Shown one piece after another: positions 36,354 to 45,591 of a DNA stretch of 64,000 nt (positions are counted from its first letter, which is position 1; each line of letters begins with the position of its first letter). This stretch comes from Thiotrichales bacterium (GTDB taxonomy: Bacteria; Pseudomonadota; Gammaproteobacteria; Beggiatoales; Beggiatoaceae): positions 1,138,141-1,202,140 of the forward strand of contig JADGDE010000001.1 of NCBI GenBank assembly GCA_016745035.1. Direction: 5' to 3'. The notes under the pieces are model-generated. The model saw only the letters and a program-made list of their open reading frames with translations, was not told the DNA's origin and ran no database searches. A program made the translations under genes and the position numbers.

Positions 36354-36947
36354 ATGACCCATAACGATAATCGCATTACTCCTTTTCGTAAAACCAGACG
36401 GCGTGCTTACCAGGCCTTAGAAGAGGATGATAATTCAACTCAAGCCCATGAGGCTGTCACACCGAATGTTAGCCCTGCCGACAAGGTTCAAGTCGTTGCT
36501 GCCAAAGATCACCTGGCAAGACAAAAAGAAGCCGAGGCAATTGTTAATCGTGCCATGTGGCTTGCCCGAGGTGCTGGGGTTGTGCCTTTGCCTTTATTGG
36601 ATTTTGTCGCTCTGATGGCAATACAAATGACCATGCTGACACAATTAAGCCATTTATACGGGGTGGATTTTTCCAAAAACCGGGCGAAAAAAATCGTCAT
36701 CAGCTTATCTGCCTCGGCAAATACGGCCTTAACTGGCGGCTTTATTATGTACAATGTTGGCAAGCTCGCACCTGGCTTTGCAGCAATTGGGGGCTTGCTC
36801 ACCATGCCTTTAATCGGTGGTTCTTTAACCTATGCGGTGGGCAAAACCTTTATCAAGCATTATGAACTCGGTGGCACTTTGTTAGATTTTGACCCGCAAA
36901 GTACCCGAGCTTATTTTCAGACTCAGTTTCAACGTGCGAGTAAATAA
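36354..36947 (+). CDS. DUF697 family membrane protein
   Basis: The 197-residue protein has a charged N-terminal third, then a DUF697-like domain starting AEAIVNRAMWLARGAGVVPLP. Hydrophobic helices follow (LPLLDFVALMAIQMTMLTQL, TALTGGFIMYN, GFAAIGGLLTMPLIGG). DUF697 domains are found in YcjF-like proteins and fused to small GTPases, and probably associate with membranes. Its position 3 bp after the ParA-like gene suggests it recruits that ATPase. Confidence 0.78.
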   Translation: MTHNDNRITPFRKTRRRAYQALEEDDNSTQAHEAVTPNVSPADKVQVVAAKDHLARQKEAEAIVNRAMWLARGAGVVPLPLLDFVALMAIQMTMLTQLSHLYGVDFSKNRAKKIVISLSASANTALTGGFIMYNVGKLAPGFAAIGGLLTMPLIGGSLTYAVGKTFIKHYELGGTLLDFDPQSTRAYFQTQFQRASK

Positions 36948-36963
36948 CCCCCTGTGAACCTCT

Positions 36964-37320
36964 ATGTTACTTAGCTACCAATGGACATCGGCGATTCTTG
37001 GTGTCAGCATCGCCACCATGATTTTGATTTTGATCCGCCGCGATCATTTGCAAACCCATCATGTCGGTTGGTGGTTGCTTATTGCTGCTTTGATTGCTTT
37101 TTTAGGCTTTTTTCCACAAATTCTCAATACCATCGCTTTTTACGTTAACATCCAATACCCACCGACGTTATTATTTAGTATCGGTATGGGCATGTTATTG
37201 GTAAAAATTCTCAAAGTCGATATTCATCAATCCAAGCAAGAGCGTAAAATTCGCCGCTTGGTGCAACGCATTGCACTCCTAGAACGGCGTTTAGAACAAA
37301 AAAGTAAGGATCAAATTTAG
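36964..37320 (+). CDS. DUF2304 family small membrane protein
   Basis: The 118-residue protein has three hydrophobic segments (SAILGVSIATMILILI, WWLLIAALIAFLGFF, TLLFSIGMGMLLV). A short charged C-terminal coiled coil follows (QERKIRRLVQRIALLERRLEQ). This is the DUF2304 pattern, usually seen beside glycosyltransferase genes; none is adjacent here. It ends the ParA-like/DUF697 unit and is followed at once by a perfect palindrome. Confidence 0.75.
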   Translation: MLLSYQWTSAILGVSIATMILILIRRDHLQTHHVGWWLLIAALIAFLGFFPQILNTIAFYVNIQYPPTLLFSIGMGMLLVKILKVDIHQSKQERKIRRLVQRIALLERRLEQKSKDQI

Positions 37321-37348
37321 TGCTGATAAACACTAGTGTTTATCAGCA
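37321..37348. other. Perfect 28-bp palindrome between convergent genes
   Basis: TGCTGATAAACACT is followed immediately by its exact reverse complement, with no spacer. It starts on the base after the DUF2304 stop codon and lies 39 bp from the stop of the convergent cytochrome gene. It may end transcripts from both sides, though no T-run follows. A protein-binding site is also possible. Confidence 0.7.
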
Positions 37349-37386
37349 GGTTTGTATATTAACAGTCGGTATCTCTGGAATAGGTA

Positions 37387-39687
37387 TTATTTTAATTTTT
37401 CCTGAATTAGTTGTAACCAACGTTCTGGCTCTTTGGCTTGTGGGTGTTTGAGTTTTAGCGCTTGCACATAGGGCTTGGCTTTTGCCCATTGTTCTGCGCG
37501 CAAATACAACACGCTTAAACCTTGAAGGATTTTGGTTTGCTCTGGCGTGCGCTGGTTGGCAGCGAGCAGGACTTGTTCGGCGGCTTTGAGTTTGCCTTGT
37601 TTTTGTAGCAGCAAGCTGTGGTTATATTGCACCCCTGCATCTGTGGGCAATAAGTCGGCGGCTAGGGCAATATGCTTGCTCGCCTCAGTAATTTGTTTTT
37701 CTCCTGCGCGCAATAAACCTAAGCTGTAATGAATCGCGCCTTGCTTGGGGTCTTTTGCCAACGCGGCTTGGTAAATCTCAGCGGCTTTATCCACCTGTTT
37801 TTGCTGGTAATAAATATTGGCTAAATTATGGTAAGCGGGGAAGAAGTACGCGCCCCGGGCAATGGCATTTTCATAGGCTTTGCTGGCTTTTTCGCTATTG
37901 CCTGCCTGCATCCAATAATTGCCCAGATTAAAATAACCCTCGGCTTGGTCGGCTTGTAAGCTCAGTTGTTGCTGATAATCTTGTAAAATTTCCGCAAACT
38001 TAGCCTTATCGCTGGGGACAAAATCGCTATTCAGGCTTAACACGCGGGCAATTTCTTGGCGCATACTTGCGATGTCCGAGTCGAGCAAAGGCACAAGGGC
38101 TTGTTGTTGCGCGGGAGTCAAGGGCGCTTGTAATAAACGCGCTGCACTTTGGCGCACTAAGGCTTGGGGGTCTTTGAGGGCTTGCAAAAACAAGGGCTGG
38201 TGGTCGGCTCCGCTTTGGCTGAGTTTTTCTAGCACGCTAGCACGGACAATAGCAGGGGTGCTGAATTGCTTAAATAGTTCCAGCAGTGCCATTTGGGCTT
38301 TTTCGCCGCCATCATACGAGGCTAAGACATCGGCATAGTTGGGCTTAGGTTTTCCGGTGCGTTTTTCGATTTCTGCTGCTGCCCAGTCGGCACTTTTGTC
38401 GCTATGACATTGATTACAGGCATTGGGTACAGCGGTTTTGGCGCTTAAGTCGGGGCGCGGGATGGCAAAGCGATGATCACGACGGTGGTCGATTTGCATA
38501 TCATATTTGGCAGGCATATGGCAGTTGACACACTGCGCGCCATCCGTGCCCGCTTGGTGGAAATGATGCGCGGGGTCGTCGTAGTTTTTGGCTTTAAGTA
38601 AGGGGTAATCTTTTACCGGTGGCTCGGTTTGGTGACAATGGGTACAAGTGACATTGCCTTGGCGTTTGAGTTGATTGCTGTGGGCTTGGTGACAATCGAG
38701 GCAATCCACGCCTTGCTGATACATTTTAGTTTGGCTGAAAGAGCCATAAACATAGACCTCGTCTTTGGCTTGCCCATCGGCATGATACAAGGCCTCTTGT
38801 AATAACATTGGCATGAAATCGTGGGAAAAGACATCGGTTTGGGCTTTGTCGGTTTCGAGGGGGTAGCGGCGCGAGTGACAACGGGCGCAACGCTCAACCA
38901 CGGCCTTGCCTTTGAGTTGCGTAAAATCAAGCACTAGACCGTTGTCTTTAGCACGCTTTTCAGGGGCTTGTTTTGCCCAGTCGAGATGTTTTTCTCCCGC
39001 GCCATGACAAGCTTGGCAGCCGACATCAATTGCGCTCCATTGGGTTTGATAGCTATCGGTTTTTAAGTCGTAATTGAGACGCAAATGGGTCGAGTGACAT
39101 TCAGCGCATTGCGAGTTCCATGTGTAATAACGCCCCGTCCAGTGTAATGGGTCGTTGACTGGAATTTCAGTTTCACCTTGAAGATGAAACCAGCGTTTTT
39201 TTTCTACATCCCACGCGACATCAAAGGCTTGCAGCCGCCCACGGGGCATTTTGACTAAATATTGTTGTAAAGGGCGCACGCCAAAGGTGTATAAGATTTG
39301 GAAATCTTGATATTGTCCGGCGGCATTTTCGGTATTGAGCCAAAATTCGCCATCGCGTTTAAAAAAGCGGGTGGTGGTGTTGCCGTGTTTAAATTCGGTA
39401 TTAAAGTCGGCTAACACGCTTTGCTCATTGGCTTCTTGCATGGCTAAATCATGATCCGAGCCTTGCCACGCTTGATAAGCCTCTTGGTGACAGTCTTGGC
39501 AAGTTTTATCATCAACATAAGCAATACCTTGAGCATCAACATCGAAGTCTTGCATTGGTAGTGCGGCGGCTTGCCCAAGGTAGAAAAGGAAAAAGCTGAG
39601 GAGAAACGCGCCGCTGGAGCGACGGAATCTGCATTCCCACGCTGGAGCGTGGGAACGAGTGGGGTGGCAATGCTCGGTGTTTATCAT
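37387..39687 (-). CDS. Exported octahaem cytochrome c with HEAT-like and TPR C-terminal region
   Basis: From ATG 39687 the protein has about 766 residues; an upstream frame would overlap glmM. A signal peptide (LLSFFLFYLGQAAA) is followed by eight CxxCH haem sites: CQDCH, CAECH, CQACH, CARCH, CLDCH, CTHCH, CVNCH and CNQCH. HEAT-like repeats (ARLLQAPLTPAQQQALVPLL) and about five TPR units come next (YFNLGNYWMQAGNSEKA onward). Haem spacing resembles cytochrome c554 or nitrite/hydroxylamine-type multihaem proteins. The substrate is not determinable. The N-terminal region before the hydrophobic core is encoded by a palindromic repeat. Confidence 0.85.
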   Translation of the reverse strand: MINTEHCHPTRSHAPAWECRFRRSSGAFLLSFFLFYLGQAAALPMQDFDVDAQGIAYVDDKTCQDCHQEAYQAWQGSDHDLAMQEANEQSVLADFNTEFKHGNTTTRFFKRDGEFWLNTENAAGQYQDFQILYTFGVRPLQQYLVKMPRGRLQAFDVAWDVEKKRWFHLQGETEIPVNDPLHWTGRYYTWNSQCAECHSTHLRLNYDLKTDSYQTQWSAIDVGCQACHGAGEKHLDWAKQAPEKRAKDNGLVLDFTQLKGKAVVERCARCHSRRYPLETDKAQTDVFSHDFMPMLLQEALYHADGQAKDEVYVYGSFSQTKMYQQGVDCLDCHQAHSNQLKRQGNVTCTHCHQTEPPVKDYPLLKAKNYDDPAHHFHQAGTDGAQCVNCHMPAKYDMQIDHRRDHRFAIPRPDLSAKTAVPNACNQCHSDKSADWAAAEIEKRTGKPKPNYADVLASYDGGEKAQMALLELFKQFSTPAIVRASVLEKLSQSGADHQPLFLQALKDPQALVRQSAARLLQAPLTPAQQQALVPLLDSDIASMRQEIARVLSLNSDFVPSDKAKFAEILQDYQQQLSLQADQAEGYFNLGNYWMQAGNSEKASKAYENAIARGAYFFPAYHNLANIYYQQKQVDKAAEIYQAALAKDPKQGAIHYSLGLLRAGEKQITEASKHIALAADLLPTDAGVQYNHSLLLQKQGKLKAAEQVLLAANQRTPEQTKILQGLSVLYLRAEQWAKAKPYVQALKLKHPQAKEPERWLQLIQEKLK
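39608..39659. repeat. Palindromic (REP-like) repeat inside the cytochrome signal-peptide coding region
   Basis: TTCCCACGCT-gg-AGCGTGGGAA (39634-39655) is a 10-bp perfect stem. Beside it is the weaker palindrome CCGCTGGAGCGACGG. The pair encodes the PTRSHAPAWECRFRRSSGA part of the cytochrome N-terminus, so the repeat appears to have been absorbed into the leader or the true start is further downstream. Similar palindromes are common dispersed repeats in sulfur-oxidising filamentous bacteria, from general knowledge rather than a search. Confidence 0.65.
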
Positions 39688-39716
39688 AGATAGGGATTGC
39701 TTATGGTCATTTTGGA

Positions 39717-41072
39717 TTAGATGGATTGTTGAATCACAGAGGCCAATTCTTTCGCCCACGTATCGACATCAGCGCGACTTTGCCCTTCGACCATCACTCG
39801 AATCAATGGCTCAGTCCCCGAAGGACGCAATAAAATCCGTCCTTTATCTGCCAGCGCTGCCTCCGCCGCTTGCATGGCTTCTTTTACCATCGGTAATCTT
39901 AAGATTGCCCGTGGGTCAATTTTTGGTTCTACAGGCAACTCGACATTAATCAAGCGTTGCGGATATTTGTACAAATCGGTTTTTAAGTCGTGCAGGGATA
40001 AACCTTGCTCGATGATTTCACACAGCACTTGTAAAGCGGTGACAATGCCATCGCCGGTGGTGGTACGATTGAGGCACAGCACATGCCCCGAGGACTCGCC
40101 GCCGAGGATGCCGCCGTGTTGTTCTAATTGCTCTAAGACATAACGGTCGCCAACTTGCGCGCGTTCAAAACCAATGCCTTTTTGTTTTAAGGCATGTTCC
40201 AAACCTAAATTACTCATCACTGTGCCGACCACTGGGCCTGTGAGAATTTGTTTTTTCTGCCAAGCGTTAGCGAGAATATAGAGAATATCATCACCGTTGA
40301 GCAATGTGCCGCCCTCATCGACCATCATCACTCGGTCGCCATCACCATCAAAAGCAATCCCCAAATCAGCTTGATGTTCTAAAACCGCCGCTTGTAGGGC
40401 TTTAGGGCTGGTCGCACCGCGTTCGGCATTGATATTAATGCCATCGGGATCCGCACCAATACTGGTGACTTTTGCCCCCAGTTCCCGAAACACCGCCGGG
40501 GCAATATGATAGGTTGCACCGTGGGCGCAGTCTAAAATAATTTTTAAGCCGCTAAGGCTGAGCAAGGGCGGAATACTGCTTTTACAGTGTTCAATATAGC
40601 GTCCGCTGGCATCATCAATCCGCTTGGCTTTGCCCAAATCTTCAGAGGCAACCGTGGTCATGGTTTTGCCCATTTCGGCTTCAATGGCTAATTCGGTTTC
40701 ATCGGGGAGTTTTTTGCCGTGAGTGGAGAAGAACTTGATGCCATTATCATGAAAAGCATTGTGCGAGGCACTAACCACAATCCCAGCGCGGGCGTGAAAA
40801 GTACGGGTGAGGTAAGCAATCCCCGGCGTGGGCATGGGACCGAGCAGGCGCACATTCATCCCCGCTGCCGATAAGCCTGCCTCAAGGGCGGATTCAAACA
40901 TATAGCCAGAGATACGGGTGTCTTTGCCAATCAGGACATAGTCTTGGTCTTTTTGTCTTAATATGCGCCCGACAGCCCAACCGAGCTTGAGAACAAATTC
41001 AGGGGTGATCGGATATTGTCCTACCCGACCCCGAATGCCATCGGTACCAAAGTATTGTTGTTGTTTCGTCAT
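39717..41072 (-). CDS. glmM: Phosphoglucosamine mutase
   Basis: Starting at ATG 41072 ([15 protein letters not shown]) gives 451 residues, the usual GlmM length; the frame upstream to 41117 is not needed. Motifs are the phosphoserine loop [13 protein letters not shown], the metal-binding FDGDGDR, the sugar loop GGESSGH, and the phosphate site [12 protein letters not shown]. It converts glucosamine-6-phosphate to the 1-phosphate for peptidoglycan and lipopolysaccharide. The usual partners ftsH and folP are not present. Confidence 0.95.
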   Translation of the reverse strand: MTKQQQYFGTDGIRGRVGQYPITPEFVLKLGWAVGRILRQKDQDYVLIGKDTRISGYMFESALEAGLSAAGMNVRLLGPMPTPGIAYLTRTFHARAGIVVSASHNAFHDNGIKFFSTHGKKLPDETELAIEAEMGKTMTTVASEDLGKAKRIDDASGRYIEHCKSSIPPLLSLSGLKIILDCAHGATYHIAPAVFRELGAKVTSIGADPDGININAERGATSPKALQAAVLEHQADLGIAFDGDGDRVMMVDEGGTLLNGDDILYILANAWQKKQILTGPVVGTVMSNLGLEHALKQKGIGFERAQVGDRYVLEQLEQHGGILGGESSGHVLCLNRTTTGDGIVTALQVLCEIIEQGLSLHDLKTDLYKYPQRLINVELPVEPKIDPRAILRLPMVKEAMQAAEAALADKGRILLRPSGTEPLIRVMVEGQSRADVDTWAKELASVIQQSI

Positions 41073-41202
41073 AAGCTGTTCCAAGTCCTTGGCATTGTTA
41101 TCAAGTATGGGGCGCATTATAACCAGTCCCTGCTTGTGCTTCTACTTGGTTTCGATTCGCGGTAGAATGCCAAACCACCACCTTAAGACCTTGCGAGCTT
41201 TT

Positions 41203-43794
41203 ATGAACATCTTAACCTCAATACGCTATTGCTTGTTATTTTCCCTGATTTTTTTGACCGCCTGTGGTGGCGGCAGTTCAGGAACGGGCACAGATTTTAC
41301 CAGTGGGCACACGCTTAGCGGTACATTGCGCGTGCCTGCACATGTCAATAGTGATTCAGATGTGAATGACAATGGCGCGCCTTTTAGCAGCAATGACACG
41401 GTTAATAGCGCTCAGCCCATCGCTAACCCGACTATGCTTGGTGGCTATGTCAATAAAGCCGGCAGTGGTGCGCCGGGGCGCTCGCAACGCTTAGGGGATT
41501 TGGTCGATACCTTTGTCGTCGATTTGCGCCGTGGACAGGCGATTGTCTTATTTGTCGGCACGGATAATATTTATCAAAATGATTTAGATTTGGTACTACT
41601 CAATAGCAGTGGGCAAGTGGTCGATGTCTCTGCCAGTCGCGGGCAAACCGAAAGCCTGATTGTGCCACAAAATGGGCGTTATTATATTCAAGTCAAAATT
41701 TTTAGCGGTGCGACTAATTATGTCCTCAGTCTTGGACAAAGTTTAGCCAGCTTGTCAGTCAGTGAGCGCCCCGCACGTTTGAGTGATGATTTTGTTGCTG
41801 GGGAAGTCACCGCCGTACTCAAGCCGCAAACAGGTTTACAAGCCCAAGCTTTACACAGTTTTGCTTATAAGCAAGGGCTGGCAAAAACCGCAGGCGAACC
41901 TGACAGACGTTTATTGTTTAATTTAGAAAAAACCCATCCCTTAACCCTTGCCAGTGTCGATGGCTTGGATTTTCAAAATCAAGCACAAGCGGATAAATAC
42001 GCCACCTTGATGGCGGTCAAACGCTTACAAATGCAGCCCGAAGTCGAAGCGGCGGATCCAAACTATCGCCTCTATGCTAACCGTGTGCCCTCCGATGGCT
42101 TGTACCGTTACCAATGGCATTACCCACAAATCAACCTACCGCAAACATGGGATATGACCACAGGCAGCTCTAATGTCATCGTTGCCGTGGTCGATACCGG
42201 GGTGTTATTACGCCATCCTGATTTAGCCGGACAATTGACCGCGGGTTATGATTTTATTCGCGATACCAATGTCGCCCTTGATGGCAACGGCATTGATAAT
42301 AATCCCGATGATCCGGGTGATTCCCCAAATATGGGTACAGGCAGCAGCTTCCACGGTACGCATGTAGCGGGGGTGATTGCCGCCCGTTCCAATGATGGAC
42401 AAAGTAACAGTGTCGCCGGGATTGCTTGGAATACTAAAATCATGCCTTTGCGGGTACTCGGGCGCATGGGCGCTGGGACAGATTATGATATTGAACAAGC
42501 AATTCGTTATGCTGCTGGGCTATCGAACGACTCGCGCACCGTACCAAGTAAACGCGCTGATATTATCAATTTGAGCTTGGGCGGGCCGAATATCTCTAGC
42601 AGTTTCCAGACTGTGGTTGATGCTGCTCGTGGCGCGGGGGTGATGATAGTTGCAGCGGCGGGGAATGATGGCAATCGCACCATTAATTATCCTGGGGCGT
42701 TACGTGGGGTGATTTCGGTGGCTGCCGTGGATATGAATCGCAATCATGCCGATTATTCCAATTTTAACCAAACCGTAGATATTTCTGCTCCCGGTGGCAG
42801 CAATACCGATATTAACGGTGATGGCATCAGTGATGGTGTGGTCAGCACCATGGGCGATGACAGCCAAAACAGCATCCGTTATACCTTCGCGCCCTTGTTC
42901 GGTACGTCGATGGCAACCCCACACATGGCGGGGGTGTTGGCATTAATGAAAGCGGTCAATCCGAGTTTAAGTCCAGCAACGGTGGATAGTTTGATCAGCA
43001 GCGGCACGATTAGCACCGATTTAGGCGTGCATGGACGTGATGATTTATATGGCTATGGGCTGATTAACGCCTATCAAGCGGTGTTACAAGCCGCTGCCAG
43101 TGGCAACAGCACCCCCGTGCAACGCAATAATCCGCAATTAGTCGTCAGCCCGCGAGCGCTCAACTTTGGCTTAAGCGCCTCGACTTTGCAATTAACTTTA
43201 AGTAATGCCGGCGATGGTGATTTACGCCTAACAGGCATCACCGAAAACTCGCCCAACAGTAGCTTAGGGCTGGTACAAACAGCAGTCGATAGCCAAGGGC
43301 TGGGGGTTTATACCGCGAAACTTGACCGTAGCACTTTATCAGCGGGGACTTACAATGCCCGTTTTCAATTTAAGACCAATGCCAATACCGTCGAAGTCCC
43401 GGTGATTTGGCAGGTGGGCAGCACCCAAGTCACGGGCAGTGCTGGGCATCAATTTGTGTTATTAATCGATCCTGAAACACTGGACAGTGTCGCCGAGGCG
43501 CAAATCAATGTCAGCAATGGCACGTATCAATATCGCCTCACAGGCGTGCCCACGGGTGAATATTTGCTTATGAGCGGTAGCGATCACAACAATGATTTAT
43601 TTATTTGCGACAGCGGCGAGTCTTGCGGGGCGTATCCGGTGCTTTCGCGCCCGATGCGCATGTATATCAATCAAAGCTTTTCGGGCTTAGATTTCAGTGT
43701 TAGCTTCAATACCCAGTTCCGCGCCAACAGTGTTGGTAGCACGGGTTCTGATACTGGCTATGCGCGCTTGATGCCTCGGCAACTGGCTCACTAA
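41203..43794 (+). CDS. Lipoprotein subtilisin-like serine protease (S8) with pre-peptidase domain
   Basis: I start at ATG 41203, which gives a lipoprotein signal (MNILTSIRYCLLFSLIFLTAC); the open frame further upstream overlaps glmM on the other strand. The 863 residues include a PPC-type beta domain (about 95-185) and a subtilase domain. The catalytic triad is in VVDTGVLLRHPDL (Asp), HGTHVAG (His) and GTSMATPHMAG (Ser). Two beta-rich C-terminal domains follow (starting VSPRALNFGLSAS). It is probably surface-bound and degrades or processes proteins. A hairpin terminator follows. Confidence 0.93.
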   Translation: MNILTSIRYCLLFSLIFLTACGGGSSGTGTDFTSGHTLSGTLRVPAHVNSDSDVNDNGAPFSSNDTVNSAQPIANPTMLGGYVNKAGSGAPGRSQRLGDLVDTFVVDLRRGQAIVLFVGTDNIYQNDLDLVLLNSSGQVVDVSASRGQTESLIVPQNGRYYIQVKIFSGATNYVLSLGQSLASLSVSERPARLSDDFVAGEVTAVLKPQTGLQAQALHSFAYKQGLAKTAGEPDRRLLFNLEKTHPLTLASVDGLDFQNQAQADKYATLMAVKRLQMQPEVEAADPNYRLYANRVPSDGLYRYQWHYPQINLPQTWDMTTGSSNVIVAVVDTGVLLRHPDLAGQLTAGYDFIRDTNVALDGNGIDNNPDDPGDSPNMGTGSSFHGTHVAGVIAARSNDGQSNSVAGIAWNTKIMPLRVLGRMGAGTDYDIEQAIRYAAGLSNDSRTVPSKRADIINLSLGGPNISSSFQTVVDAARGAGVMIVAAAGNDGNRTINYPGALRGVISVAAVDMNRNHADYSNFNQTVDISAPGGSNTDINGDGISDGVVSTMGDDSQNSIRYTFAPLFGTSMATPHMAGVLALMKAVNPSLSPATVDSLISSGTISTDLGVHGRDDLYGYGLINAYQAVLQAAASGNSTPVQRNNPQLVVSPRALNFGLSASTLQLTLSNAGDGDLRLTGITENSPNSSLGLVQTAVDSQGLGVYTAKLDRSTLSAGTYNARFQFKTNANTVEVPVIWQVGSTQVTGSAGHQFVLLIDPETLDSVAEAQINVSNGTYQYRLTGVPTGEYLLMSGSDHNNDLFICDSGESCGAYPVLSRPMRMYINQSFSGLDFSVSFNTQFRANSVGSTGSDTGYARLMPRQLAH

Positions 43795-43797
43795 ATA

Positions 43798-43834
43798 ACG
43801 GATGTGACGCACTAAGCTTGTTTTTGCCACAATG
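43798..43834 (+). repeat. Repeat family A, copy A8 (left end only)
   Basis: CGGATGTGACGCACTAAGC continues with TTGTTTTTGCCACAATG, then family homology stops where a terminator hairpin begins. It starts 3 bp after the protease stop codon. Confidence 0.65.
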
Positions 43835-43838
43835 CAGC

Positions 43839-43866
43839 AAGGCATCCGTTAAAAACGGATGCCTTT
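43839..43866. terminator. Bidirectional hairpin terminator between convergent genes
   Basis: The stem AAGGCATCCGTT/AACGGATGCCTT has a loop of four bases or fewer and short flanking T/A runs. It lies between the subtilase and the convergent spermidine-synthase-like gene and could end both transcripts. Confidence 0.7.
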
Positions 43867-43875
43867 AAACACATA

Positions 43876-45423
43876 TTACGGAAACCAATGTTTCCAGCCT
43901 TCGCGATAATACGCCAATAAGGCATGGGTTTGTAAGCTGTTTATCTCAACATCTAGTTTTGCCATATCCGCAGAAAAAATCGGCAGGCTATTAAAAATAG
44001 CCTTATCTAAATATTGTAAATCTGGCAATAAAGCGATCTGCTGCCAATTAATTTGATGCGCAGCTGCCAGCACAAAACCCCATTCACCAAAGCTAGGCAC
44101 ATAGGTGTGATAAGGCTGGGTATATAGCTGCTGGCTCGGTTGATAGGCACTATCGGTTTGGCTCAACGTTTTTTCGATACACCAAAACGCCTTGCGTGAA
44201 AATAACGGCGAGCTAGCTTGAGTAACCATACGTCCATCACGGCTAAGTTGTTCGGCCGCTAATTGGTAAAAACTGCGGCTATAGAGCTTGCTGATGCTGG
44301 GGTGGTGCGGATCAGGTAAATCCATAATAATCACTTGAAACAAGCGCTGACTTTCTTGTAAAAATTGCCACGCATCTTGATTAATAATCTCGACTTTAGG
44401 GTTTTGTAAAGCCTGCTGATTTAAGGCACTCAACAAAGGCTTATCCTTAAATAAAGCCGTCATCACCGGGTCTAAATCCACCAATACCACTGACGCTACT
44501 TCTGGGTGCTTTAACACTTCGCGCACCGCCATGCCATCCCCCCCACCTAAGACCAAGACATTTTGTTTTTGGGCATGTAAGCCCATTGCCGGATGCACCA
44601 AAGCTTCATGATAGCGATACTCATCACGGCTATCGAACTGCAAATGCCCGTTAATATAAAGGCGAGTATGTTGATGTTTTTTGGTAATTAACAAACGCTG
44701 ATAAGGCGTGCTTTGGCTAAAAACAATCGGATCTTGGTGCAGTTTATATTCAAACCACTCGCTGAGCTTATGGTGATAAAACAACATCGCTATCAACGGC
44801 AGCGCCAACAATAAACTGATTTTAAACCAACGTAAATACAAGCGCCCGCGTAAAAACAACAACACACAGCCAAAGGCAACGCTTAAATTCAGCAAGCCAA
44901 ACAATAAACTGCTGCCCATCAAACCGAGTTTGGGCACAAACACCAAGGGGAATAACAGCGAGGCAAACAAAGCCCCAATATAGTCCAAACTCAAGACATT
45001 GGCTAAAGTACGTTTAAGTGCCTGTCCTTGCTTTAAAAGGCGCATAATCAGCGGGATTTCGATGCCGATCAGCGCACCATTGATAAGACAAATAAGCCAC
45101 AAGAAAGGGTTATAATTATCCAAGTAAGCAAAGGCAAAAAACAAAATCGGCGCGCTAAAGCCACCTGTGATTGCCAGTAACAATTGTACTTGCACAAAGC
45201 GCAAAACCACGGGCTCGCGGACAAAGCGGGAGAGATAAGCCCCAATCCCCATCGCGCTCATAAACAAACCGATGACGATAGAAAATTGGTAAATGGAATC
45301 GCCGAGCAAATAGCTCGATAAGGTTGCTGCCAGTAGTTGATAAATTAAACCACTGATGGCAATCAAAAAAGTGGTGACCAATAACGCTGTTTGTTGGCGT
45401 AAGCTTAAAGCAGGCAGGGGCAT
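43876..45423 (-). CDS. Membrane-fused spermidine synthase-like aminopropyltransferase
   Basis: The 515-residue protein has about seven membrane helices (residues 10-225). A spermidine-synthase-type Rossmann domain follows, with YHEALVHPAMGLH, SAM/dcSAM loop VLVLGGGDGMAVREVLK, acidic VDLDP and active-site IMDLPDPHHP. It keeps the DxPDP core of aminopropyltransferases. Fused membrane versions are widespread, but their acceptor is uncertain. No DUF350 partner is adjacent. Confidence 0.88.
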   Translation of the reverse strand: MPLPALSLRQQTALLVTTFLIAISGLIYQLLAATLSSYLLGDSIYQFSIVIGLFMSAMGIGAYLSRFVREPVVLRFVQVQLLLAITGGFSAPILFFAFAYLDNYNPFLWLICLINGALIGIEIPLIMRLLKQGQALKRTLANVLSLDYIGALFASLLFPLVFVPKLGLMGSSLLFGLLNLSVAFGCVLLFLRGRLYLRWFKISLLLALPLIAMLFYHHKLSEWFEYKLHQDPIVFSQSTPYQRLLITKKHQHTRLYINGHLQFDSRDEYRYHEALVHPAMGLHAQKQNVLVLGGGDGMAVREVLKHPEVASVVLVDLDPVMTALFKDKPLLSALNQQALQNPKVEIINQDAWQFLQESQRLFQVIIMDLPDPHHPSISKLYSRSFYQLAAEQLSRDGRMVTQASSPLFSRKAFWCIEKTLSQTDSAYQPSQQLYTQPYHTYVPSFGEWGFVLAAAHQINWQQIALLPDLQYLDKAIFNSLPIFSADMAKLDVEINSLQTHALLAYYREGWKHWFP

Positions 45424-45591
45424 AGATAGGTTTCTTTATGATTCCAAGGCTGGTGATATTAATTTAGGTTTAAGGTGAGGCAGTATAACAAAGGAATGGA
45501 GCAAAAATGCTGATGCTGACGTGAATTTGTGAGCCACATCCATGCCTGTTATACTTCCTTTTTTATTAAAGTAAGTGCCCTTATTATTTTA

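Noticed and set aside
40963..41202. Longer N-terminus for the subtilase
   Set aside because: It is antisense to glmM, and the downstream ATG yields a perfect lipoprotein signal.
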